Assembly (NCBI GenBank): GCA_019359355.1
Contig: JAHHHM010000003.1
Location: 62,001 to 126,000, forward strand
Direction of reading: 5' to 3'
DNA: 64,000 nt
From: Microcoleus vaginatus WJT46-NPBG5
GTDB taxonomy: Bacteria; Cyanobacteriota; Cyanobacteriia; Cyanobacteriales; Oscillatoriaceae
Part shown: piece after piece, positions 27,426-35,897 of the stretch
Position numbering within the stretch: position 1 is the stretch's first letter
How the letters are laid out: each line of letters begins with the position of its first letter
Translations under genes and position numbers: made by a program
Notes under the pieces: model-generated
The model's input: only the letters and a program-made list of their open reading frames with translations
Databases searched by the model: none
Told to the model about the DNA's origin: nothing

Positions 27426-30400
27426 TGCCCGATCCTTCAGGGGTTAGGCAAGAAAATTCTCAGGGTGAAGCGGCTTCGGAACGAGCGCGGCAAAAAAACT
27501 CCTATGTACAACAGAAACATCTGGAGATAACTTTGCACCAAACTAAAGCCGAAAAGACGCAAGTAAAAACAGCTCTACTCCGCCGATCTATCCACTTTAT
27601 CTTAACTGCCACCGGCTTCATTCGTTCAGTCAACCAGCGGGGTGCTGCCTGTCTCGGTTACACAGTCCCGGAATTAAGGAATAAACCGATTTTTAGCATT
27701 TTTCATCCAGATGATCGAGAAAGGATGCAAGCGCTCGGAACTGCCTTTTTATACTCATCCGCACCAGCCGCCCAGGGAGAATGCCGGCTGGTTTGCAAAG
27801 ATGGATCGTCGCTTTGGGTTAAAGCAATTACCCTGCAAAAAAAACACAGGCATTACAAACGCACTGGACTGATAGCTGAAATGAATACCAACACAGATCC
27901 ACTCATGCTAATTCTTTGCGAAGAACTCATGAATTGCAAACAAAATGAGCGGCATTTCCGCGCCACATTTGAATGCGCCAGTATCGGTATTGCTCACATC
28001 GCACTTAATGGCCGGTTGGAATTGGTTAATCAATGGCTGTGCGATATTGTAGACTATACAGCCGCAGAACTTCAATCCTTAACATTTGAAGACATCACCC
28101 ACCCAGATGATCGAGATACAGATCGTGAAGAAATTCGAGCGCTGTTAGCTGGAGAAATTCAAGCTTACTCGCAACAAAAACGTTTAATTTGTAAAGATAG
28201 CTTAGCAACTTCGATTAAGCTCACTGTCTCATTGGCACGCGAAAATAATGACAATTTTCCAATCTTAAATTCTGACTTTATTCAAAATTCATCTTTTAAA
28301 ATTCAAACAGCTTTAGGGAAACCAAAATATTTTATTGCACTTATTGAAGATATTACCGCTCGCAAACAGGCAGAAACAGAACTTCAAGAAAGTGCAAGCG
28401 CGTGGCTAACTGTTATCGAAACAGTTGGAGAAGGATTGACGGTGAGTGATGGTGAAGGACGATTTGAAGTGTTTAATTCTAAAATGGAGGAAATTACAGG
28501 ATATACCAAAGAAGAAGCTAACCATTATCCTGATTTCATTTCGCTTCTGTATCCCGATCTCCCAGCTCGCTCTTGTGCCCTTGCCGGCATTCAAGAACTC
28601 TCACAGCAAGGCGGATTTCGTGAGATTGAAACTAGGATTCAAACCAAAGATGGGGTGAAAAAAACTTTATTAGTTTCCACCTCGGTTGTGCGATATAAAA
28701 ATAATAAGCTTTTTTTGAGCGCTTATCGCGATATTACCGAACGTAAGCAAATGGAAGAAGCAATCTGCATTGCCAAAGAAAAATATCGTAGCATTTTTGA
28801 GAACGCCATAGAAGGTATTTTTCAGACAACAGCGGAGGGCCAAATTATTAGTGCCAATCCCGCTTTTGCACGGCTCTGCGGTTACGAAAGTCCGGAAGAA
28901 TTGCTCGCAAAAGTGACAGACATCAAGCATCAAATTTACGTTCAACCCACTCGAAGAGACGAGTTTATTGCGACTATGCAGGCGCAGAATTCGGTATCAA
29001 ACTTTGAGTCTCAAATTTATCGCGCCGATGGCAGCATCATTTGGATTTCTGAGAATGCGCGTGCCGTAAAAAATTCGGCGGGTGAGTTTCTATATTATGA
29101 AGGCACCATCGAAGACATCACGGCACGCCGGCAGGCACACGAGGCACTGCGGCTGCAAACTGAGCGAGAGCGACTGATCGCAGCAATGAGCCAGCGGATT
29201 CGCCAGTCCCTGAACCTTCGGCACATTCTCAGTACCACAGTCGAGGAAGTACGGCAATTTCTGGCAACGGATCGAGTGCTAATTTACCGCTTCAACCGCG
29301 ATAATAGTGGCGTTGTGGAGGTGGAATCCCGTGATGCCAATTGGCTGGCGATGCAGGGCGTGTTAATTGAAGCGCCGTGCTTTCCTCAAAAATGCGTTGA
29401 GCTTTACAAACAAGGGCACATTGGAGCGATGGAAAACATCGAGACTGCCAATCTGACCCAATGCCACATTGATTTACTGCTTCAGTTTCAGGTGAGAGCG
29501 AATTTGGTGGTGCCGATCTTGCTCAATGACGAAATCAGAATGAACAATCCAGACAAAGTTCTGAATTCTCAACCCTCAAGTTCTAATTGCCGGCTGTGGG
29601 GACTGCTGATTGCACATCACTGCCGCGAACCCCGCCGCTGGATTCCTGAAGAAAGTGAGTTGCTTAAACAACTGGCGACGCAAGTAGGAATTGCGATTCA
29701 GCAATCAGAATTGCATCAGCAATTGCGCCTAGTTAATGTGGAATTAGAGCGCCAAGTCCGGGAACGCACCGGCTTGCTACGACAAGCGCTCGATTTTGAA
29801 GCGATGCTGAAGCGGATCACCGACAAAGTGCGCGATAGTCTCGATGAAAGCCAAATTTTAAAAACTGTTGTGCGGGAGTTAGTTCTGGTTTTGGGCGTTG
29901 AGTGCTGCGATACAGCTTTGTACAGTGCCGATCAGACAACGGCTACAGTTTGCTATGAATATGGCACCTCAATGCCGGCACCCACAGAGAAAGTGGTGCC
30001 AATGGCGAATTTTCCTGGGGTGTACAAGCAACTATTGGCAGGCGAGCATTTTCAATTTTGTGCCTTAGGGAAGTTTGTCAAAACCATTGTTCCTGATTCG
30101 GTACGCTATAAATCCATTTTGGCTTGTCCTATTGTGGACGATCAAGGCGTGCTGGGGGATCTGTGGTTATTTAACCAGCAAGATTATGTGTTTAATGATT
30201 TAGAGATTCGCTTAGTGCAGCAGGTGGCTAATCAGTGTGCGATTGGGATTCGCCAAGCCAGACTTTACGAAGAATCGAGAGCGCAAGTTGAAGAATTACA
30301 AAAACTAAGCTGGTTGAAAGATGAATTTCTCAGCACGGTTTCTCATGAATTGCGAACGCCTTTATCGAATATGAAAATGGCGATTCAAATGCTGGCAATT

Positions 30401-31039
30401 GCTTTGAATCAAAAGCATGGTTTTTTGGCAGAATTGGCGAAGCCTGAGCCAGAAAGAGGTAAAGCAGCTCGCTATTTCCAAATATTGCAGACAGAGTGTG
30501 AGCGGGAAATTAGCCTAATCAACGATTTGCTGGATTTGCAGCGATTGGAGGCAACTGCTCAACCTTGCGTTATGGAAACAATCGAGTTAAAAGATTGGCT
30601 GCCGGCATTAGTCAAACCTTTTTATGGACGGGTGAAGGAACACGAGCAAATTTTGCAAGTTGACATTTGTGATCAACTGCCGGCTCTGACATCAGATCCT
30701 GCTAGTTTGGGGCGAATTGTAACGGAGTTGCTGAACAATGCTTGCAAGTACACCCCGCCGGGAGAGCGAATCATTGTCAAAGCCGGTGTTGTCGCCGAAG
30801 CAATTTATCTGAGTGTGAATAATACCGGCGTAGAAATTCCCGCCGATGAAGTCCCCCGTATTTTTGACAAGTTTTACCGGGTGCCAAAAACTGATCGCTG
30901 GCAGCAAGGAGGAACTGGGTTAGGCTTAACGCTTGTGAAGAAGTTGGTGAATCATCTCGGTGGATCGATTCAGGTAGAAAGTGCTGCCGGCCAAACGATT
31001 TTTACCGTGGCATTGCCCCTGAGCAACTCCTCTTCCTAA
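27422..31039 (+). CDS. Multi-PAS/GAF hybrid sensor histidine kinase with cyanobacteriochrome-like GAF
   Basis: 1205 residues, no membrane helix. Domains in order: PAS about 55-150, PAS about 180-315 (HPDDRDTDREE; IEDITARKQ), PAS about 325-445 (YRDITERKQ), PAS about 450-570 (IEDITARRQ), a phytochrome-type GAF about 590-765, a second GAF about 790-955, HisKA about 970-1055 (VSHELRTPLSN), HATPase about 1085-1200 (LLNNACKYTPPGE; GGTGLGLTLVKKL). In the first GAF, Cys681-His682 sits in LTQCHIDLL, the chromophore-binding place of cyanobacteriochromes, and Cys653 in EAPCF matches the second Cys of DXCF types but with Asp replaced by Ala. AGGAGG stands 11 bases before the start. Likely a light-regulated kinase. 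Confidence 0.92.
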   Translation: MMPDPSGVRQENSQGEAASERARQKNSYVQQKHLEITLHQTKAEKTQVKTALLRRSIHFILTATGFIRSVNQRGAACLGYTVPELRNKPIFSIFHPDDRERMQALGTAFLYSSAPAAQGECRLVCKDGSSLWVKAITLQKKHRHYKRTGLIAEMNTNTDPLMLILCEELMNCKQNERHFRATFECASIGIAHIALNGRLELVNQWLCDIVDYTAAELQSLTFEDITHPDDRDTDREEIRALLAGEIQAYSQQKRLICKDSLATSIKLTVSLARENNDNFPILNSDFIQNSSFKIQTALGKPKYFIALIEDITARKQAETELQESASAWLTVIETVGEGLTVSDGEGRFEVFNSKMEEITGYTKEEANHYPDFISLLYPDLPARSCALAGIQELSQQGGFREIETRIQTKDGVKKTLLVSTSVVRYKNNKLFLSAYRDITERKQMEEAICIAKEKYRSIFENAIEGIFQTTAEGQIISANPAFARLCGYESPEELLAKVTDIKHQIYVQPTRRDEFIATMQAQNSVSNFESQIYRADGSIIWISENARAVKNSAGEFLYYEGTIEDITARRQAHEALRLQTERERLIAAMSQRIRQSLNLRHILSTTVEEVRQFLATDRVLIYRFNRDNSGVVEVESRDANWLAMQGVLIEAPCFPQKCVELYKQGHIGAMENIETANLTQCHIDLLLQFQVRANLVVPILLNDEIRMNNPDKVLNSQPSSSNCRLWGLLIAHHCREPRRWIPEESELLKQLATQVGIAIQQSELHQQLRLVNVELERQVRERTGLLRQALDFEAMLKRITDKVRDSLDESQILKTVVRELVLVLGVECCDTALYSADQTTATVCYEYGTSMPAPTEKVVPMANFPGVYKQLLAGEHFQFCALGKFVKTIVPDSVRYKSILACPIVDDQGVLGDLWLFNQQDYVFNDLEIRLVQQVANQCAIGIRQARLYEESRAQVEELQKLSWLKDEFLSTVSHELRTPLSNMKMAIQMLAIALNQKHGFLAELAKPEPERGKAARYFQILQTECEREISLINDLLDLQRLEATAQPCVMETIELKDWLPALVKPFYGRVKEHEQILQVDICDQLPALTSDPASLGRIVTELLNNACKYTPPGERIIVKAGVVAEAIYLSVNNTGVEIPADEVPRIFDKFYRVPKTDRWQQGGTGLGLTLVKKLVNHLGGSIQVESAAGQTIFTVALPLSNSSS

Positions 31040-31519
31040 CCGCTGATTTTAGTGAATAAAGGGAGTAAATTTATAATTTAAAATTTTAGCTTAAAAATTA
31101 AAAAGTTGCAGCCGATTTTATAGGAATCTTTTCTTAATCTGTTTTCTGATAGACGAAAATAGAGCTTAATTTTAGCTAGTTCATTGCGTAGACAATTCTT
31201 TTATTAAAATTCTCATTTTTAACAACATTTATTTTATTCCTAGAAATTTTGCGCGATAAAACTTTTGCAACCAGTCTATTTTTGCAAAACATCTTTTACT
31301 TATTGCTAAAAACTTATAAACTCTTACAATTTAAAATTTCAAGATATTGAATTATAATTATAGTGCTGATTTCGGTTAATATTTGATTAAGCTTAGGTTA
31401 GTAAGCTATTAAATATTTATTATTTAGCTTAATTAAATATTTTGATTTTTTAAAGATTTTATAATTCTCAAATAAATAAAGTAGCATTTTGCTAGGATAA
31501 AATTAGAGGAGTTATTTAA
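31040..31519. other. AT-rich intergenic region between kinase genes
   Basis: About 480 bases, strikingly A+T rich, without a supportable gene. It ends with GAGGAG before the next start. Probably promoter and leader of the gene at 31523. Confidence 0.5.
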
Positions 31520-31522
31520 GTG

Positions 31523-32932
31523 ATGTTGGCCAAACAGGAATTCCCTTGCGAGTTATCAGTGCGAGAAATGTCTGAAGTTTCTATGCCGGCGCTGCGTTTA
31601 GAGTCAACACTGCAAGAACTCACACTTCACGATCTTCAAATTGAATCAGACCAGTTGGGAAAAGAATTGATTAAAGCTTTTACCGACAACCCCCTGCTCC
31701 CCGGAGCGATTTTGGTAGAGGGGGGTCAGCTAATCGGGATGATATCGCGACAGCGTTTTTTAGAACACTTAAGCCGGCCCTACGGATTAGAACTTTTTTC
31801 GCCTCGTCCGGTGAAAACGTTATATCGCTTTGCGGAAACAGACGTTTTAGTGATGCCGGCGCATACATTAATTGTTATGGCTGCTCGTAGGTCTTTGCAG
31901 CGCACACCCAGGTCACTTTATGAACCGATCGTCGTAGAACTTGAACCGCAAGTTTACAGGCTTCTAGATGTGCACCAATTGCTCGTTGCTCAGTCCCACA
32001 TTCACGAATTGACTTCACGCCTACTCAACGAGCAAACCAAAGCTCAAATGATGCAAACAGAGAAAATGGCCAGCTTAGGCCGGCTCGTGGCGGAAGTGGC
32101 GCACGAAATTAGAAATCCAGTCAACTGTATAGGCGGCAACATGGGATTTTTGTCAAACTATTCTGAAGATCTCATTGAACTCGTCTCAGCTTACGAATCA
32201 CAAGTCAACTCGACCCCGCCCCTAATTAGAGAAATTAAAGAAGAGATTGAGCTAGATTTCTTGCTCAGTGATTTACCCAAAGTTGTGGAAAGCATTAAAG
32301 TATCCGCTGAGCGATTAACCAAAATTGTTAGCGGACTGCAAAACTTTTCTCACATGGATGAAGCGAAGCGCAAACCGGCAGATTTACATGAATGTATCGA
32401 CAGTACACTGCTAATTTTGCACAACCGGCTTAAATACAACATAGAAGTGGTAAAAAATTATAGCGAACTGCCGGCGGTGCCGTGCTACTCTGGCCAACTC
32501 AGCCAAGTATTTATGAACTTGATTAGTAATGCGATAGACGCCTTAATGGATCAAGTTGAAGTCCAAGGCACCCACTCGACTTGGAAACCCAGAATCGAGA
32601 TTACCACCGGCATTCAAGAAACCGAAAACTCAAACTGGGCATTTGTGCGGATTGCCGATAATGGGCCAGGAATTCCCCCCGAAATTCAAGGGCGAATTTT
32701 TGACAGCTTTTTCACCACCAAGCCGATGGGGAAAGGAACCGGCTTGGGTTTAGCCATCAGCCATCAAATTGTCACAGAAAAACATCAAGGCAAGTTGAAT
32801 CTGTGCTCCAGAACCCTAGAACAGTGCGAAGACGACATCTCAAACACAGATAGCCGCACTGTTACAGAAGATTTCCAATCCAACACTGGCACCGAATTTG
32901 AAATCCTATTGCCCCTAGGTTTAATCGCATAA
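31523..32932 (+). CDS. Histidine kinase with CBS-like N-terminal module
   Basis: 469 residues from ATG at 31523 (a GTG at 31520 is also possible); GAGGAG lies at about 31505-31510. Residues about 20-170 are the same module as in the diguanylate cyclase at 25649 (NPLLPGAILVEGGQLIGMIS; FLEHLSRPYGLELF; YRLLDVHQLLVAQSHIHE). A kinase core follows: HisKA with His near 194 (AEVAHEIRNPVNC), N box NLISNAIDAL, G1 DNGPGIP and lid GKGTGLGLAI, all intact. Output partner unknown. Next gene downstream (33053) is a paralogue, 120 bases away. Confidence 0.92.
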   Translation: MLAKQEFPCELSVREMSEVSMPALRLESTLQELTLHDLQIESDQLGKELIKAFTDNPLLPGAILVEGGQLIGMISRQRFLEHLSRPYGLELFSPRPVKTLYRFAETDVLVMPAHTLIVMAARRSLQRTPRSLYEPIVVELEPQVYRLLDVHQLLVAQSHIHELTSRLLNEQTKAQMMQTEKMASLGRLVAEVAHEIRNPVNCIGGNMGFLSNYSEDLIELVSAYESQVNSTPPLIREIKEEIELDFLLSDLPKVVESIKVSAERLTKIVSGLQNFSHMDEAKRKPADLHECIDSTLLILHNRLKYNIEVVKNYSELPAVPCYSGQLSQVFMNLISNAIDALMDQVEVQGTHSTWKPRIEITTGIQETENSNWAFVRIADNGPGIPPEIQGRIFDSFFTTKPMGKGTGLGLAISHQIVTEKHQGKLNLCSRTLEQCEDDISNTDSRTVTEDFQSNTGTEFEILLPLGLIA

Positions 32933-33052
32933 GTCACCCTCCAGGCAGCAGCTACCACCAAATGAAATGATAGGCTAAGGGTTAGAGCTTCTTGTAGCTT
33001 CTGGTCTGATAACGTCTATGCGTCCGGATGCTCCGGCGAACAGTTCTGCCTT

Positions 33053-34507
33053 GTGCCTAAAGAATCTGGTTTTGAATTCTCAATGCCATTCTTATCGGAG
33101 GGAAGCTATCAAGACCTCCGTTTAGAGTCAATCCTGCGAGAACTACCGCTGTATGACTTTCAGGTTGAGTTAAGCTGTCCGGGAATTGCCCTGGCTGAAA
33201 TTTTTGAAAAGTACCCCCTATTACCGGGCGCTATTTTAGTCGATCAGGGGCAGTTTGTTGGGATGATCTCGCGGCAGAGGCTGCTGGAATATTTGCTGCG
33301 CCCCCATGGAATAGAGCTATTTTTAAACGAACCCCTCTCAGTTCTTCACAGCTATGCCCGTACCGAAGTTTTAGTGCTTCCCGAAACCCTGCCGGTTGTG
33401 GCAGCGGCGCGGCAAGCGCTGAGGCGATCTCCTGAATTATTGGGTGAACCCATCGTCATCAAAAAAGAACCGCTTGCTTATCAATTGTTAAACGTGCATG
33501 AATTAAACATCGCGTATTGGCAAATTCGAGGCATTGAAACTCAGGTGCGTTTTGAACACATCCAAGCCCAGATGATTCAAAGTGAGAAAATGGCTAGCTT
33601 AGGGCGGTTGGTGGATGGAGTCGCCCACGAAATTTTAGACCCAGTTGGTTTTATTTGGGGCAACTTAACTTATGTCGCCTCATACAGTCAGGAATTGCTA
33701 GAGTTGCTGTCAGCTTACGAGAAACACCTGCCGACGCTGCCGATGGAAATTTCTGAACTTAAAGAAGAAATTGAATTTGATTTTCTACAGCAAGATTTGC
33801 CGCGAGCAATCTCCAGTATCAAAACCGGCGCGGGTCGGTTAAAAACATTAGTGACTAGCCTGCAAAACTTCTGTCACATTGATGAAGTTTATCCCAAGCC
33901 GGCAGATTTACACGCTTGCATTGATAGCGTTTTGTTACTGCTGAAAAGTCGCCTCAGTGGGGAAATTGAGGTGGTAAAAAATTATGGACATTTGCCGCCG
34001 GTTCCTTGCTATGCCGGCCAGTTGAGCCAAGTTTTTATGAATATCCTCAGCAATGCAATTGATGCTTTAATCAATCAGTCGCTGAATCAAAAGTTTGCCA
34101 TAGAGTTTAGAGGTTCAGGCTTAACCGCACCCCCTAACGATACCCAAAAACCTCGCATTGAAATTACCACTCAAGTTTGTTCTCTAGGTTCGCTCGACCC
34201 AAACGCCCCTGAATCTCGCGGAATTTCAATTCGGATTGCTGATAATGGCCCCGGCATATCTCCCCAGAAACAGCGGACAATTTTGGAGTCTTTTTCAACA
34301 GAAAAACGAGCAGAAAAAGAAACAAGTTTAGGGGTGAGTTACAGGATTATCACTGCCAAGCATGGGGGAAAGTTTTATTTGCATTCGCCTGCCGGTAGGG
34401 TGCCAACAGATTTGTCACAAAATGTTTCTGCCGGCAATCGCGTCAACGAAGAAGATGGGGCAACTGATGCCGGCACAGAATTTGAAATTGTGTTGCCTTT
34501 AATTTGA
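33053..34507 (+). CDS. Degenerate paralogous histidine kinase with CBS-like module
   Basis: 484 residues from GTG at 33053 (ATG at 33083 possible). N-terminal module as in 25649 and 31523 (YPLLPGAILVDQGQFVGMIS; LLEYLLRPHGIELF; YQLLNVHELNIAYWQI), more diverged. The kinase core keeps His192 (DGVAHEILDPVGF), the N box NILSNAIDAL and G1 DNGPGIS, but the ATP lid is altered: family FFTTKP becomes SFSTEKR and GTGLGL becomes ETSLGV. ATP binding and autophosphorylation may be lost or weak. It could act as a dimer partner of the intact paralogue 120 bases upstream. Confidence 0.88.
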   Translation: MPKESGFEFSMPFLSEGSYQDLRLESILRELPLYDFQVELSCPGIALAEIFEKYPLLPGAILVDQGQFVGMISRQRLLEYLLRPHGIELFLNEPLSVLHSYARTEVLVLPETLPVVAAARQALRRSPELLGEPIVIKKEPLAYQLLNVHELNIAYWQIRGIETQVRFEHIQAQMIQSEKMASLGRLVDGVAHEILDPVGFIWGNLTYVASYSQELLELLSAYEKHLPTLPMEISELKEEIEFDFLQQDLPRAISSIKTGAGRLKTLVTSLQNFCHIDEVYPKPADLHACIDSVLLLLKSRLSGEIEVVKNYGHLPPVPCYAGQLSQVFMNILSNAIDALINQSLNQKFAIEFRGSGLTAPPNDTQKPRIEITTQVCSLGSLDPNAPESRGISIRIADNGPGISPQKQRTILESFSTEKRAEKETSLGVSYRIITAKHGGKFYLHSPAGRVPTDLSQNVSAGNRVNEEDGATDAGTEFEIVLPLI

Positions 34508-34753
34508 TAAGCGTCGTTCAGGGCCGGTTATTTCTTTGCTGATACCGCCGATAAAAGCGCATTGAACGGATGCTCTATCCCTTAAACATCAACTTTCACT
34601 AAACAAGCGGCCTCTAGCGCTGTAAAATTGGCTGCCAGATGGGACATTGTGAAATCTGCATAAAGCTAGCTTTGTCAAGCGTAAAGATATGGTAAAAATC
34701 CTATATAAAGATTGACTTAACTTATCACACAGATTTAATCTACTAATGTCTAC

Positions 34754-35329
34754 GTGTTTTTACTGAAGCAGGATGAGGCAGTGTCCTTTCTTGAGTCTCC
34801 ACCTCTTTCGCCAAGCCAAGCAAAAGATTCGTCTGAGTTGACGAAGAATTTTAATTTACCGACTAGCAATCGGCAAACGATCTCAACGCCGGCAGAATTT
34901 ATCCAACTAGATTTTGAGAGTCTGACAGCTTGTAAAGGGCTGAGCAATCAGTACAGTTGCTTGGGTGTGTGGTTTAGCGGTGCAATTGCTCTACAGCCTT
35001 CTAACCCAGCAGTGGCAAGACATTCAAGATCACAGGTACTTATGCCGGTGGCGAGTTTAACCGGCATTACTGTTCAATTTCCCTGTGCAATCAACATAGC
35101 CGGTGCTTTTGTCATGGGTAGCAAGCCGGTGGTTATCACTGCTTTTGACGCCAACAACGATTCAATCGAGAAGATTAGCACTGCAGTCACCTACAGCATT
35201 CCACCTTCAGCAGAGCAACTTCTGCCGCAACCCCATCATCGCCTAGAAGTACAAGGCTCGAACATCGTCAAGCTTGTATTCTTCTCCGCTGCGCCTTTTA
35301 TTTTGGGCGATCTTTTCTTCTACCAATAA
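34754..35329 (+). CDS. Hypothetical protein, possible beta-sandwich fold
   Basis: 191 residues from GTG at 34754; no better start is visible. The first 55 residues are polar; the rest reads like a beta-sandwich (VQFPCAINIAGAFVMGSKPVVITAFDANND, in parts; LEVQGSNIVKLVFFSAAPFILGDLFFY). The last segment resembles ends of jelly-roll domains that often occur in cyanobacterial surface proteins, but there is no signal peptide or sorting tail. Function unknown. Stands alone between the kinase pair and the HEAT-NACHT gene. Confidence 0.65.
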   Translation: MFLLKQDEAVSFLESPPLSPSQAKDSSELTKNFNLPTSNRQTISTPAEFIQLDFESLTACKGLSNQYSCLGVWFSGAIALQPSNPAVARHSRSQVLMPVASLTGITVQFPCAINIAGAFVMGSKPVVITAFDANNDSIEKISTAVTYSIPPSAEQLLPQPHHRLEVQGSNIVKLVFFSAAPFILGDLFFYQ

Positions 35330-35897
35330 GGCTGGTTGTGAGAAAACCCGGTGTTGATGGCTAATTGCTAATTATTATTGCATTCGGCACCAACTTATAG
35401 TAAAATCGCAAAACTTAATTTAAAAGGAAATTCCGTTTGCCGCGTATGTCTAACCATCTTGACGAAATGCCGGCGGATGCGGTGCAGGTAAAAGGTTGAG
35501 TATTTCCCTCTAATTGACAAGAATTTGTGTATTATAGTTAGGAAATTTAGAAATTCGAGATCGTCACAAGCAGCCAAGACTGAAGCGAATTTCTAAAAAT
35601 AGCCGCTGGTGCGAAGGCAAAAAGCAGCAATTGGGAATCATGTCATATAGTATTAAGCAGCAGACGTTTTCTTAGGGTGTTGGTCAAAGTCTGCAGAGGA
35701 TGAAAGGCTCATGTAACCAGTAATTTATACCAAAATCATCATATAAATTACTTTTGATTGAGCCGGCAATAAGTAAGCCAATCTTTTAGGATAAGTCAAG
35801 AGTGAAACGGGAACAAACTAACCGCCTTCACTCATCTTGAACGTACAAATTATAAATTTAAAACTTTTGTAGGTCTGCTGCTACAAATTACAGCTTC
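35330..35897. other. Intergenic region upstream of HEAT-NACHT gene
   Basis: About 570 bases. A perfect 11-pair AT-rich hairpin is present: AGTAATTTATA (35719-35729) with TATAAATTACT (35742-35752). It could be an operator or leader structure for the gene at 35898. No gene supported. Confidence 0.5.
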
